From Rhizobium sp. BK313 (lineage in GTDB: Bacteria > Pseudomonadota > Alphaproteobacteria > Rhizobiales > Rhizobiaceae), in assembly GCF_014193655.1 (NCBI RefSeq), contig NZ_JACHZQ010000001.1, forward strand, positions 1,798,001 to 1,862,000: a stretch of 64,000 nt of DNA, read 5' to 3'. Shown one piece after another: positions 55,563 through 64,000 of the stretch. The stretch's first letter is position 1. Each line of letters opens with the position of its first letter. The notes under the pieces were generated by a model that made no database searches, had not been told where the DNA came from, and saw only the letters and a program-made list of their open reading frames with translations. Position numbers and translations under genes: made by a program.

Positions 55563-58028
55563 TCAGAAGAGACCGCCCGCACCTGAAGTAACCGCCTGGT
55601 TGGCCTGCGGCGAGGTCTTCAAAATTTCCTCGGGCGCGACCTGCGCCGAGGCATCGCCGCCGCCAATGACCGTATAGGTCGTGGCCGGGCCGGTGCCGGG
55701 CTTGAAGGCCTCCATGATGGCGTCAGGATCACCGGGCTGTGCAGCCATGCCGGTCGCGCGGTTGACGGCCATCATGTTCATACCTGCCGGAACCTGAAAC
55801 TTCTGCGGCGGCTGATCCTTGGTGGCGGCCTGCATGAACTCGTTGAAGATCGGCGCGGCAATCGAGCCGCCGGTCGCGCCGCGGCCGAGTGTGCTTGGCG
55901 TGTCGTAGCCGACATAAAGGCCGGCGACGAGGCTCGGCGTAAAGCCGACGAACCAGGCATCCTTTTCGTCGTTGGTCGTACCGGTCTTGCCGGCGACATC
56001 GGTATTGAGCTTCACCTTGCCGGCTGCCGTGCCACGAATGACGACGCCCTGCATCATCGACGTGACCTGATATGCAGTCATCGGATCAAGCACCTGCTCG
56101 CGATTGTCGGCAATGACGGGCTCATCCTGGTTCTGCCAGTCGCTGACGTTGCAGGTGTCGCAGACGCGTTCTTCGTGCTTGAAGATGGTCGCTCCGTAAC
56201 GGTCTTGAATGCGGTCGATCAATGTCGGCTTGATCTGTTTGCCGCCATTGGCGATGACCGAATAGGCCGAAACCATGCGCAGCACCGTCGTTTCCCCGGC
56301 GCCAAGCGCCATGGCAAGCACCGGGTTCATTTTGTCGTAAATCCCGAAGCGGTCGGCATATTCGGCGACTAGCGGCATGCCCATATCGGCGGCGAGACGC
56401 ACGGTCATCAGGTTGCGCGAATGCTCGATGGCAAAGCGCAGCGTATGGGCGCCGCCGCCCTCACCTTCATAGTTTTCCGGCTTCCAGACCTGCCCGTTGC
56501 TGAGCGTGATCTGGAGAGGATCGTCGAGAATGACCGAAGCCGGCGTGTAGCCATTGTCCATGGCCGCTGCGTAAACGAAGGGCTTGAAGGACGAGCCCGG
56601 CTGGCGCTTTGCCTGGGTGGCGCGGTTGAATTCCGACTGCGCATAGGAGAAGCCGCCGACCATGGCCAGCACGCGGCCGGTATGCGGGTCCATCGCAACG
56701 AGGCCACCCTGCACCTTCGGAGGCTGGCGGAGGCGATAGGTGCTAGAATCCGCATCGCCGGTCTTCTGCACGTAGATCACGTCACCAGGGTTCAGCACAC
56801 CGTTCGGCGATTTCGCCGTCTTGCCGCCATTGGCGGAGCGATAAGCCCAGCGCATGTCTGCCGCGGCGATCGTACCACGCTTGCGGTCGGTCGCGACCTT
56901 GCCGGCGGCGTCGACATCCGGCTGCAGGCCGATATCGACTGTCTGGTCGGAAACGGAGAGCACAACGGCCAACTGCCATTCCGGCACATCACTAAAGGCC
57001 GGGATCTTGGCGAGCTCCGGACCCCAGTCCTGCGATGTCGCGATCTGCTTGATCGGCCCGTGGAAGCCGCGGCGCTCGTCATAGTCGACGAGACCGTCTT
57101 GTAGTGCCTTGCGCGCTTCCAGCTGCATTTGCGGATCGAGCGAGGTGCGTACCGAAAGCCCCCCCTCATAAAGCGTCTTCTCGCCATACTGGTCGATCAA
57201 CTGGCGGCGGACTTCTTCGGAGAAATAATCAGAAGCGAAGAGCGACGGGCCGTTCTTCGGCGGCACGACGCCGAGCGGCTGCTTCTTGGCGTCTTCACCG
57301 TCGCTCTGGCTGACATAGCCATTCTCGACCATACGGTCGATGACCCAGTTGCGGCGGGTCATTGCAGCATCGGGGTGGCGGAACGGATTATAGTTGGACG
57401 GACCCTTGGGCAGCGAGGCGAGGTAGGCCGATTCGGCAATGGTCAGCTCGTTCACCGACTTGTCGAAATAGGTGAGCGCGGCACCGGCGATGCCATAGGA
57501 ATTGAGGCCGAAATAAATCTCGTTGAGATAGAGTTCGAGGATCTTGTCCTTGCTGTAGGTCTGCTCGATGCGGAAGGAGAGGATCGCTTCCTTGATCTTG
57601 CGGTCGAAGGTCTGGTCGGCCGAAAGCAGGAAATTCTTGGCGACCTGCTGGGTTATGGTCGACGCGCCGACAAAACGGCGGCCGGAACCGATATTCTGGA
57701 GGTTGACCGCGACGGCGCGCATCAGGCCGCCGACGTCGACGCCGGGATGATTGTAGAAGTTCTTATCTTCCGCTGAGAGGAAAGCGGCCTTGACGCGGTC
57801 CGGAATGGCCTGGATCGGCAAGAACAGCCGGTTCTCCCGCGAATATTCCTTCATCAGCGCGCCGTTGCCGGCATGAATGCGAGTCGTCACCGGCGGCGCA
57901 TACTTCGCGAGGACCTCGTAGTCGGGCAGATCCTTGGAGACGACGCTCAGATAAATAGCCGCCGCAGCCGCCGCACCCAGGAAGAGGATGCAGCCCAGTC
58001 CAAAGAAATATCCAATCAGTCTGACCAT
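55563..58028 (-). CDS. mrcA: penicillin-binding protein 1A
   Basis: 821 aa bifunctional peptidoglycan synthase. One N-terminal membrane helix (IGYFFGLGCILFLGAAAAAA); glycosyltransferase domain with SAEDKNFYNHPGVDVGGLMR (catalytic Glu) and GASTITQQVAKNFLL; transpeptidase with GSSFKPFVYA (Ser nucleophile), EHSRNLMTV (SxN) and GKTGTTND. An intermediate domain (about 320-430) separates them. C-terminal end is low complexity. Head-to-tail with the amidase gene upstream, both on minus: cell-wall pair. Confidence 0.96.
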   Translation of the reverse strand: MVRLIGYFFGLGCILFLGAAAAAAIYLSVVSKDLPDYEVLAKYAPPVTTRIHAGNGALMKEYSRENRLFLPIQAIPDRVKAAFLSAEDKNFYNHPGVDVGGLMRAVAVNLQNIGSGRRFVGASTITQQVAKNFLLSADQTFDRKIKEAILSFRIEQTYSKDKILELYLNEIYFGLNSYGIAGAALTYFDKSVNELTIAESAYLASLPKGPSNYNPFRHPDAAMTRRNWVIDRMVENGYVSQSDGEDAKKQPLGVVPPKNGPSLFASDYFSEEVRRQLIDQYGEKTLYEGGLSVRTSLDPQMQLEARKALQDGLVDYDERRGFHGPIKQIATSQDWGPELAKIPAFSDVPEWQLAVVLSVSDQTVDIGLQPDVDAAGKVATDRKRGTIAAADMRWAYRSANGGKTAKSPNGVLNPGDVIYVQKTGDADSSTYRLRQPPKVQGGLVAMDPHTGRVLAMVGGFSYAQSEFNRATQAKRQPGSSFKPFVYAAAMDNGYTPASVILDDPLQITLSNGQVWKPENYEGEGGGAHTLRFAIEHSRNLMTVRLAADMGMPLVAEYADRFGIYDKMNPVLAMALGAGETTVLRMVSAYSVIANGGKQIKPTLIDRIQDRYGATIFKHEERVCDTCNVSDWQNQDEPVIADNREQVLDPMTAYQVTSMMQGVVIRGTAAGKVKLNTDVAGKTGTTNDEKDAWFVGFTPSLVAGLYVGYDTPSTLGRGATGGSIAAPIFNEFMQAATKDQPPQKFQVPAGMNMMAVNRATGMAAQPGDPDAIMEAFKPGTGPATTYTVIGGGDASAQVAPEEILKTSPQANQAVTSGAGGLF

Positions 58029-58289
58029 ATGATGCTACCGGTGCTTCTTCTTCATGCGGCGCATGTGCGAGACCATCGCACATTCACGGGCGTTTTGCAC
58101 GCTCACGGTGTTAATGCAAGACGGCAACGGCACAAAGCCGTGCATGCCGCCCGCGGGCAAACAATACTTCGCTGTAAAGGCGGGAATGTGAGCAAAATAG
58201 GGCTCACCGCCAGTATTCCTCACTTCATCCCAGCCCATAAGCAGTGGCTGTTACATGGAAGACACGAACGGCGCTCACCGTCCACATTC

Positions 58290-59558
58290 TCAGCCGCCGT
58301 TCGCAATGGTCGAAGCGCGGTATTGTTTCACGGCATCGGTCAGCCGGTCGGCCAATTTCTGCCGCCAATCGGGATCGAGCAGCAGCTTCTCATCATCCTT
58401 GTTCGAAAGGAAGCCAAGTTCGAGCAGAATGGAGGGAACATCGGGCGCCTGCAGCACCCGGAAGCCGGCATGGCGATGCGGATTGTTGATCATAGAGATC
58501 TGGCCATTGAACGAGGTCAGCACATCCTGCGCCAGCGATATGGAAAACGCCTGCGTCTCACGCCGCGTCAAATCCATCAGGATGTCGGCGACGGCCGCAG
58601 GCTGGGTCTGCGTCTCGGCACCGGCGAGCTGATCGGAATTGTTCTCGCGGTCGGCGACTTCACCTGCGAGCTTGTCGGAGGCCTTGTCGGAGATCGTGTA
58701 GACCGTGGCTCCTCGGATATCCTTCTGCTTCAGCGTGTCGGCATGCAGCGAGATGAACAGCGAGGCATGGTTCTGCCGGGCGATGGTCACCCGCTCCGAC
58801 AGCGACAGATATTCATCCTTGTCGCGAGTCAGGAAGGCCTTGATGCCGGGTTGGGCGTTCAATTTGTCAGCCAGGAGCTTGGCGAAGGTGAGCGTGATTT
58901 CCTTTTCCTGCGTGACGCCGTCGCTGGCTGTCGCGCCGGCGTCTATACCGCCGTGACCGGCGTCGACAGCTACGAGGAACGTGCTCGGATCAGCCTTTTC
59001 GATCGGCGCCACCGGACCGACATCCTTTGCCGTGTCATCGTTGGTCCAGCTCTGCTGCTTGATAAGGTCAGCAAATTGCCCGGCAGGCAGCATCTCGGCG
59101 TCGAGGACAAGGCGATGCCCCTTGCCGCTTTCGTCGGGTTGCACCTTGGCCATGACCAGCTTCACCGGCTTGGTCGCGGTCAGCACGATGCGCGCGCTGT
59201 CCTCATCCATGGTGCCGTAGCGTATATCCTTGAAGAGGCCGATCGGCTTCAGATCAGCAGCCGGAAAGCCGAAGGCGGTTGCCGGAAGGTCGATGATGAT
59301 GCGCACGGGGTTGTCGAGATAATGGACCGAGAACGTCGGCTCGCGGTCCAAATCGATGACGATTCGCGTGCGAGCATCGTCGCCGGCGATGCGTGCGCCA
59401 TAGGCGAGCAACGGATCGGCTGCGGCCACAGCCGCCGCAGGCGGCGAAAGAATTGGAAGAGCCATCATTGTGAGGGCCACTGCTGCAATTCGCAAAGCCC
59501 TCACGCCATTCTCCGTCGCATGCCGCAATCCCTTTAACAACTGCCCACCGCGCCCCAT
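58290..59558 (-). CDS. amiC: N-acetylmuramoyl-L-alanine amidase, AmiC type
   Basis: 422 aa from ATG 59558. Cleaves the amide between MurNAc and L-Ala in septal peptidoglycan. Signal-like stretch RALRIAAVALTMMALPILSP; AMIN domain (about 60-160) for targeting; Amidase_3 domain with VAVDAGHGGIDAGA, FISLHADT and LELGFLSN giving the zinc His/Glu set. The start is uncertain as no strong SD is seen and the frame continues to 59792. Precedes mrcA on the same strand with a 261-base gap. Confidence 0.92.
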   Translation of the reverse strand: MGRGGQLLKGLRHATENGVRALRIAAVALTMMALPILSPPAAAVAAADPLLAYGARIAGDDARTRIVIDLDREPTFSVHYLDNPVRIIIDLPATAFGFPAADLKPIGLFKDIRYGTMDEDSARIVLTATKPVKLVMAKVQPDESGKGHRLVLDAEMLPAGQFADLIKQQSWTNDDTAKDVGPVAPIEKADPSTFLVAVDAGHGGIDAGATASDGVTQEKEITLTFAKLLADKLNAQPGIKAFLTRDKDEYLSLSERVTIARQNHASLFISLHADTLKQKDIRGATVYTISDKASDKLAGEVADRENNSDQLAGAETQTQPAAVADILMDLTRRETQAFSISLAQDVLTSFNGQISMINNPHRHAGFRVLQAPDVPSILLELGFLSNKDDEKLLLDPDWRQKLADRLTDAVKQYRASTIANGG

Positions 59559-60188
59559 ATTGATTCTGACGCTGTTTTTGAAGTCCAAAAATAACGGGAA
59601 AACCACGGATGACGCGATAGTGCCGATGTGATGGCGCGCCGGGAGAAGAATCGGAAACGCCGTCCCCGCACCTTCATCATACGACGAATCCATCAATATT
59701 ATGGCATACTTGGCTTTCCCCTTGCTATTGTGACAGATAAAACATACAACGCATATTAGGGTAGAAGTGTTGACGGGATAGAGTCGCCGCAAAGGCAGCC
59801 GCCTCGAGTACTAGGCGCCATAAGCGGCCGTCATCCGCCGTCTCCAGTGCTTCTGCTCCTATACTGGATATCTGAATTTCCGGTTTGCGCGGGAAATTCA
59901 TCGGTGGAGAGCCACCAAACGCTCTTTAGAGAGCACATTCATCGGACCCGTTTGTTGGGTCTTAGGCATTGTCGATCTCGTTTGGTTACGGATGGTACCG
60001 CAGCAGCTTTTTCAGGAAGTGAACAGACCCCGGGGAACTGATGTCCCGGCCGTTGTCTGGCTGCTGTCATCGCAAAACAACCAATCGCGACTTTCATTAT
60101 CCGGTGCAGCAATGGTGGATTGCATCCAGCCTGTCCTAGCGACAGGCGGGCCCCTTTCCGCATGCGGGCGCCGAGGAGCACAGCTTTC
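59559..60188. other. 630-bp intergenic region upstream of rne
   Basis: Divergent promoters of the amidase gene and rne must be here. No gene is convincing. The last 60 bases before rne show a small CTGTCC ... GACAG stem and GAGGAG ribosome-binding site. In E. coli a long rne leader is the target of RNase E autoregulation; length would allow the same here, without visible match. Confidence 0.5.
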
Positions 60189-63077
60189 ATGGCAGACAAA
60201 ATGCTTATCGATGCGTCTCACGAGGAAGAGACGCGTGTTGTTGTCGTTCGCGGGAACCGCATAGAAGAATTTGACTTCGAGTCGCAGCACAAGAAGCAAA
60301 TCCGCGGCAACATCTATCTCGCCAAGGTGACGAGGGTCGAGCCCTCGCTACAGGCCGCCTTCGTGGATTACGGCGGCAACCGGCATGGATTCCTGGCCTT
60401 TGCCGAAATCCATCCTGACTACTACCAGATCCCGCTCGCCGACCGGCAGGCGCTCTTGAAGGCGGAAGCCGAAGAGCATCGCCGCGACGACGATGTCGAA
60501 CATGTCGAAACCGCGCTCGATCTTTCCCAGCAGGAACAGCCTGACATCGGCATCGTCCATAAGGACGAAGCCGAAGCCGATATTGCGCAAGAGGCCCCTG
60601 CCCTCGAGGTAGCGGCTCCCGCCGAAGAAGAGGCTCCGGTAAAGAAGGCCAAGCCGCGCCGCAGCCGCAAGAAGGTGGTTGCGGAAGCTCCTGCCGACGA
60701 GGCGCCGGCAGTCGAAGCGACAGCAACGGTCGACGCACCCAGCGAGGACGAAGAAGGCCCGTCCGGCGAAATGGCCGCGATGGTCGAAACCGACTCGATT
60801 TCCGAAGACGTCGACGTTTCCAAGCGCCGTCATGACGATGACGACGACGATGATCACGACCAGGAAGAAGAAGTGATCGAATCCGTCGGCGCCGAAGACG
60901 CGATGGAAGAAGTTCCGGATCGCGTACAGCGCAAGCCGCGCAAGCAGTATCGCATCCAGGAAGTCATCAAGCGCCGGCAGATCCTGTTGGTGCAGGTCGC
61001 CAAGGAAGAGCGCGGCAACAAGGGTGCGGCGCTGACCACCTATCTCTCGCTTGCCGGCCGCTATTCGGTCCTGATGCCGAACACGGCGCGTGGCGGCGGC
61101 ATCTCCCGCAAGATCACCAATCCGCAGGACCGCAAGCGCCTCAAGGAAATCGCAAAGATGCTCGAAGTGCCGCAGGGCATGGGCGTCATCCTGCGCACCG
61201 CCGGTGCCAACCGCACCAAGGTCGAAGTCAAGCGCGACTTCGAATATCTGATGCGCCTGTGGGAAAACGTCCGCACCCTGACGCTCGCTTCGACAGCACC
61301 TTGCCTCGTCTACGAAGAAGGCAGCCTGATCAAGCGCTCGATCCGCGACCTCTACAACAAGGACATCAGCGAAATCATCGTGGCCGGTGAAGAAGGCTAC
61401 CGTGAAGCAAAAGACTTCATGAAGATGCTGATGCCGAGCCACGCCAAGGTGGTTCAGCCCTATCGCGACATTCATCCGATCTTCTCGCGCTCCGGCATCG
61501 AGGCACAGCTCGACCGCATGCTGCAGCCGCAGGTGACGTTGCGCTCCGGCGGCTATTTGATCATGAACCAGACGGAAGCGCTGGTTTCGATCGACGTCAA
61601 CTCCGGCCGTTCAACGCGTGAACACTCGATCGAAGATACCGCCCTGCAGACCAATCTGGAAGCAGCGGAAGAAATCGCGCGCCAGCTGCGCCTGCGTGAC
61701 CTTGCCGGCTTGATCGTCATCGACTTCATCGACATGGAAGAAAAGCGCAATAACCGCGCAGTCGAGAAGAAGCTGAAGGAATGCCTGAAGAATGACCGCG
61801 CCCGCATCCAGGTCGGCCGCATCTCGCATTTCGGCCTATTGGAGATGTCGCGTCAGCGCATCCGCGCTTCCGTTCTCGAAAGCACCACGCAGATCTGCTC
61901 GCATTGCGGCGGCACCGGCCACGTGCGCTCACAGTCTTCCGTTGCACTGCATGTTCTGCGCGGCATCGAAGAATATCTGCTGAAGAACACGACGCACGAC
62001 ATCACCGTGCGTACGACGCCGGATATTGCCCTCTACCTGCTCAACCACAAGCGCCAGACGATCGTCGATTACGAAAGCCGCTTTGGCGTCTCCATCGTCA
62101 TCGGCGCCGACAATGCCGTCGGCACTCAGCATTTTGCGATCGACCGCGGCGAGCCGGTGGAAAATCCGGTGAAGATCGAATCTCTGTTCAACTTCGCCGC
62201 CATTCCGGAGGATGAGGACGACGATATCGTCATCGAGGCCGACGAGGACGAAGACGAAGAGCTCGAAGAAAAGGCCGCTAGCGTCGAGCAGCAGCCGGTC
62301 GCCCGCTCCGAAACCAATGAAGGCGGCCGCAAGCGCAAGCGCCGCCGCCGCCGTCGCGGTCGTGGCAGTGACGCCCAGGTAGCTTCCGAGTCGGCCGACA
62401 CCTCCCGAGAGGATGGTGACGAGGACGCTGATGAAGGCGACGAGGACGACAATAGCGGCAGCAGCGAGGTCTCTGCCGTGTCCAGCGACGATGGTCAGCA
62501 GAAGCGCAAGCGCCGCCGCCGCGGCAAGCGTGGTGGCCGCCGCAACCGGGACGGTGAGGGCAATGAATTGGCCGCCGGCAGCGAAGCAGCCGGTTCCGAC
62601 GAAGGTGCTGACGATGAGGATGACGGCGAAGACGATGTCGCTGTAACCGTCGCCGAAATTGTTGTTGTCGAAGGCGAAGCCGCCGTCGAAAGCCAGCCGG
62701 CTATGGCGGCTGTCGAGACCGCAGCCGTGGTCGCCGAAGACGTGAAGCCCGCCAAGAGCCGCAGCCGTCGCAAGCCGAAGGCAGAAGCGTCGCCCGTTGA
62801 AGCGCCGGTCGCTGAAGAGGCGCCCGCGGTTGACGTCGAGGCCGAAACGGTTGCAGAAATCGCTGGTGATCTTGACATTGCCGTCGAACCGATAGCCGCA
62901 GCAGAGCCCGAAGTGACCGAGGCCGAAGCCAAGCCGGCACGCGCCAACCGCGAGTCGAACGTCTCCTCCTCCGAGCCGGTGGTCAGATCCACCCGCACGA
63001 GCGAAGGCGGCGAGGGCGAGGGCGAGCCGACCAAGCCGAAGAAGGCTGGTTGGTGGCAGCGCCGCGGTTTCTTCTGA
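60189..63077 (+). CDS. rne: ribonuclease E
   Basis: 962 aa; endonuclease at the centre of the RNA degradosome. ATG at 60189 gives MADKMLIDASHEEETRVVVV. S1 domain starts GNIYLAKVTRVEPSLQAAFV and is split by an acidic low-complexity insertion (about 95-250) before the core resumes with YRIQEVIKRRQILLVQVAKE. Catalytic aspartates are in SIDVNSG (near 467) and IVIDFIDM (near 512), zinc link CSHCGGTGH (near 570). The C-terminal third is disordered with Arg-rich blocks (RKRKRRRRRRGRG twice) and ends KKAGWWQRRGFF, a typical alphaproteobacterial end. Confidence 0.97.
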   Translation: MADKMLIDASHEEETRVVVVRGNRIEEFDFESQHKKQIRGNIYLAKVTRVEPSLQAAFVDYGGNRHGFLAFAEIHPDYYQIPLADRQALLKAEAEEHRRDDDVEHVETALDLSQQEQPDIGIVHKDEAEADIAQEAPALEVAAPAEEEAPVKKAKPRRSRKKVVAEAPADEAPAVEATATVDAPSEDEEGPSGEMAAMVETDSISEDVDVSKRRHDDDDDDDHDQEEEVIESVGAEDAMEEVPDRVQRKPRKQYRIQEVIKRRQILLVQVAKEERGNKGAALTTYLSLAGRYSVLMPNTARGGGISRKITNPQDRKRLKEIAKMLEVPQGMGVILRTAGANRTKVEVKRDFEYLMRLWENVRTLTLASTAPCLVYEEGSLIKRSIRDLYNKDISEIIVAGEEGYREAKDFMKMLMPSHAKVVQPYRDIHPIFSRSGIEAQLDRMLQPQVTLRSGGYLIMNQTEALVSIDVNSGRSTREHSIEDTALQTNLEAAEEIARQLRLRDLAGLIVIDFIDMEEKRNNRAVEKKLKECLKNDRARIQVGRISHFGLLEMSRQRIRASVLESTTQICSHCGGTGHVRSQSSVALHVLRGIEEYLLKNTTHDITVRTTPDIALYLLNHKRQTIVDYESRFGVSIVIGADNAVGTQHFAIDRGEPVENPVKIESLFNFAAIPEDEDDDIVIEADEDEDEELEEKAASVEQQPVARSETNEGGRKRKRRRRRRGRGSDAQVASESADTSREDGDEDADEGDEDDNSGSSEVSAVSSDDGQQKRKRRRRGKRGGRRNRDGEGNELAAGSEAAGSDEGADDEDDGEDDVAVTVAEIVVVEGEAAVESQPAMAAVETAAVVAEDVKPAKSRSRRKPKAEASPVEAPVAEEAPAVDVEAETVAEIAGDLDIAVEPIAAAEPEVTEAEAKPARANRESNVSSSEPVVRSTRTSEGGEGEGEPTKPKKAGWWQRRGFF

Positions 63078-63103
63078 ACACTGCTGTTTGGAACGAGATA
63101 AAC

Positions 63104-63140
63104 AAAATCCGGCCGTGGCAACGCGGCCGGATTTTTGTTT
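63104..63140 (+). terminator. terminator after rne
   Basis: AAAATCCGGCCG ... CGGCCGGATTTTTGTTTTGG: 12-bp stem, eight-base loop, T-rich tail, 27 bases after rne stop. Confidence 0.92.
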
Positions 63141-63275
63141 TGGACGACCGTAGCGGATAGGGTCGATATGCGTCTTGGTGTTGCCGTAAGGTGCTCACAC
63201 AGCGCCTTCGCAGCCTTAGTTCAAGTACTTCCTAAAATACTTTCAAAACTCACCGCAAATCTCTGATACAAGACT

Positions 63276-64000
63276 CTATTTCAGCCACGCCGCCATGCGT
63301 TCCGCCGCTTCCTCGATCTCCGCGTTCGAGCCTGCATAGGAGATCCGCATCGCCCGGTGTCCTTCGATTGGATCGAAGTCGAGGCCGGGTGTAGCGGCGA
63401 CGTTGATTTCGGCCAGCATCTTGCGGGCGAAGGCCATGCTGTCGTTGGTGAACCGGCTGACATCGACATAGGCGTAGAAGGCACCGTCCATCGGTGAAGC
63501 GATGGAGAAGCCGATCTCCGGCAGGCGACGCATCAGGAAATCGCGGTTGCGGCGATAGCTCTCGCGGTAGACGTCCAGCTCGGCCCCTGCCCCGAGCGCC
63601 GCCGCAGCGGCGATCTGCGAGAGTTCAGGCGCTGAGATATAGAGGCTCTGAGCGACGCGCTCGATCGGGCGCACCAGACGCTCCGGCAACACCATCCAGC
63701 CAATGCGCCAGCCGGTCATGCAATAATATTTCGAAAAGGAATTGATGACGATCGCCTCGTCGGTCAGCTCCAGCGCGCTCGTCTCCTCGCCGACGAAGGT
63801 CAGGCCGTGATAGATTTCGTCGGATATGAAAGCGATCGCACGGTCGGCGCAATAGTCGGCAAGCGCTTTTAGCGCCGCCCTGCCCGTCACCGTGCCGGTC
63901 GGATTGGCGGGGCTTGCGAGCAGCACGCCCTTCAGCCGCTTGCCGCTGGCCGCTTGCGCAGCCTCCAGGCTTTCCGGTGTCAGCGTGAATTGCGTTTCGG
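63276..64000 (-). CDS. class I/II aminotransferase, 5' end cut by window
   Basis: PLP-dependent aminotransferase; about 241 residues present, the N-terminal third is beyond the window. LLASPANPTGTV is the NPTG cofactor-site stretch, FISDEIYHGL holds the Asp and Tyr, and INSFSKYYCMTGWRIGW gives the Schiff-base Lys. The C-terminal Arg region is HRAMRISYAGS, for the substrate carboxylate. Most like aspartate or tyrosine-type transaminases. Exact substrate not known. Confidence 0.92.
   Translation of the reverse strand, partial: ETQFTLTPESLEAAQAASGKRLKGVLLASPANPTGTVTGRAALKALADYCADRAIAFISDEIYHGLTFVGEETSALELTDEAIVINSFSKYYCMTGWRIGWMVLPERLVRPIERVAQSLYISAPELSQIAAAAALGAGAELDVYRESYRRNRDFLMRRLPEIGFSIASPMDGAFYAYVDVSRFTNDSMAFARKMLAEINVAATPGLDFDPIEGHRAMRISYAGSNAEIEEAAERMAAWLK

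Overview
The window is a chromosomal stretch of an alphaproteobacterium, most likely Rhizobium or a close relative in the Rhizobiaceae. The pointers are the gene order (secE-nusG-rplKA-rplJL-rpoBC followed by an unbroken str-S10-spc-alpha series with adk after secY and without rpsD or rpmJ), two tuf copies, a DUF3597 gene, an abundant-type rhizobial palindromic repeat and an RNase E with a long acidic insertion in its S1 domain. GC content is high, and codon use looks uniform except in one small relic region. The genus is an inference.

Layout. 1-1622: ilvD (minus, cut by the window edge). 1979-3579: msrPQ, a periplasmic methionine sulfoxide reductase with its membrane haem partner. 3626-7272: a translationally coupled operon for a MarR regulator, a FUSC-type membrane pump, a DUF1656 protein and an HlyD-type adaptor, resembling aaeXAB aromatic-acid efflux. 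7406-7822: a DUF2809 membrane protein. 7980-27001: the ribosomal superoperon on the minus strand (rpsL, rpsG, fusA, tuf, rpsJ through rplQ), punctuated by several terminator-like hairpins. 27509-27802: a small acidic protein on the plus strand. 27913-40071: rpoC, rpoB, rplL, rplJ, rplA, rplK, nusG, secE (minus), with a structured rplJ leader and a double hairpin between rplL and rpoB. 40268-40343: tRNA-Trp. 40558-43364: a surface-sugar group (GT29/sialyltransferase-like protein, GT8-like glycosyltransferase, sugar epimerase). 43529-45843: a GrpB-family gene, a P-loop kinase-like gene and the second tuf. 46226-47351: DUF3597 and a Tyr/Gly-rich lipoprotein. 47537-47719: tRNA-Gly(TCC) and tRNA-Tyr(GTA). 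47918-50469: rlmB, a secreted protein with Inh-like repeats and a methyltransferase. 50584-51299: two small conserved-looking genes. 51443-53211: a 1.7-kb relic of an element that integrated at tRNA-Thr(TGT), flanked by a 24-bp imperfect direct repeat and holding broken integrase and aldo/keto reductase genes. 53440-59558: nadK, prfB with its programmed +1 frameshift, mrcA (PBP1a) and an AmiC-type amidase. 60189-63077: rne. 63276-64000: a class I aminotransferase, cut by the window edge.

How it works together. Most of the window is the translation and transcription core (ribosomal proteins, EF-Tu, EF-G, RNA polymerase, NusG, SecE/SecY, RF2, RNase E, tRNAs). Cell-envelope functions (PBP1a, amidase, glycosyltransferases, efflux pump, MsrPQ) are interleaved. 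No complete novel defence or mobile system is visible. The best candidates for something under-described are the sialyltransferase-like gene in the sugar cluster, the internal terminator-like hairpins of the ribosomal superoperon, the tRNA-Thr island relic and the repeated motif in front of the MarR efflux operon.
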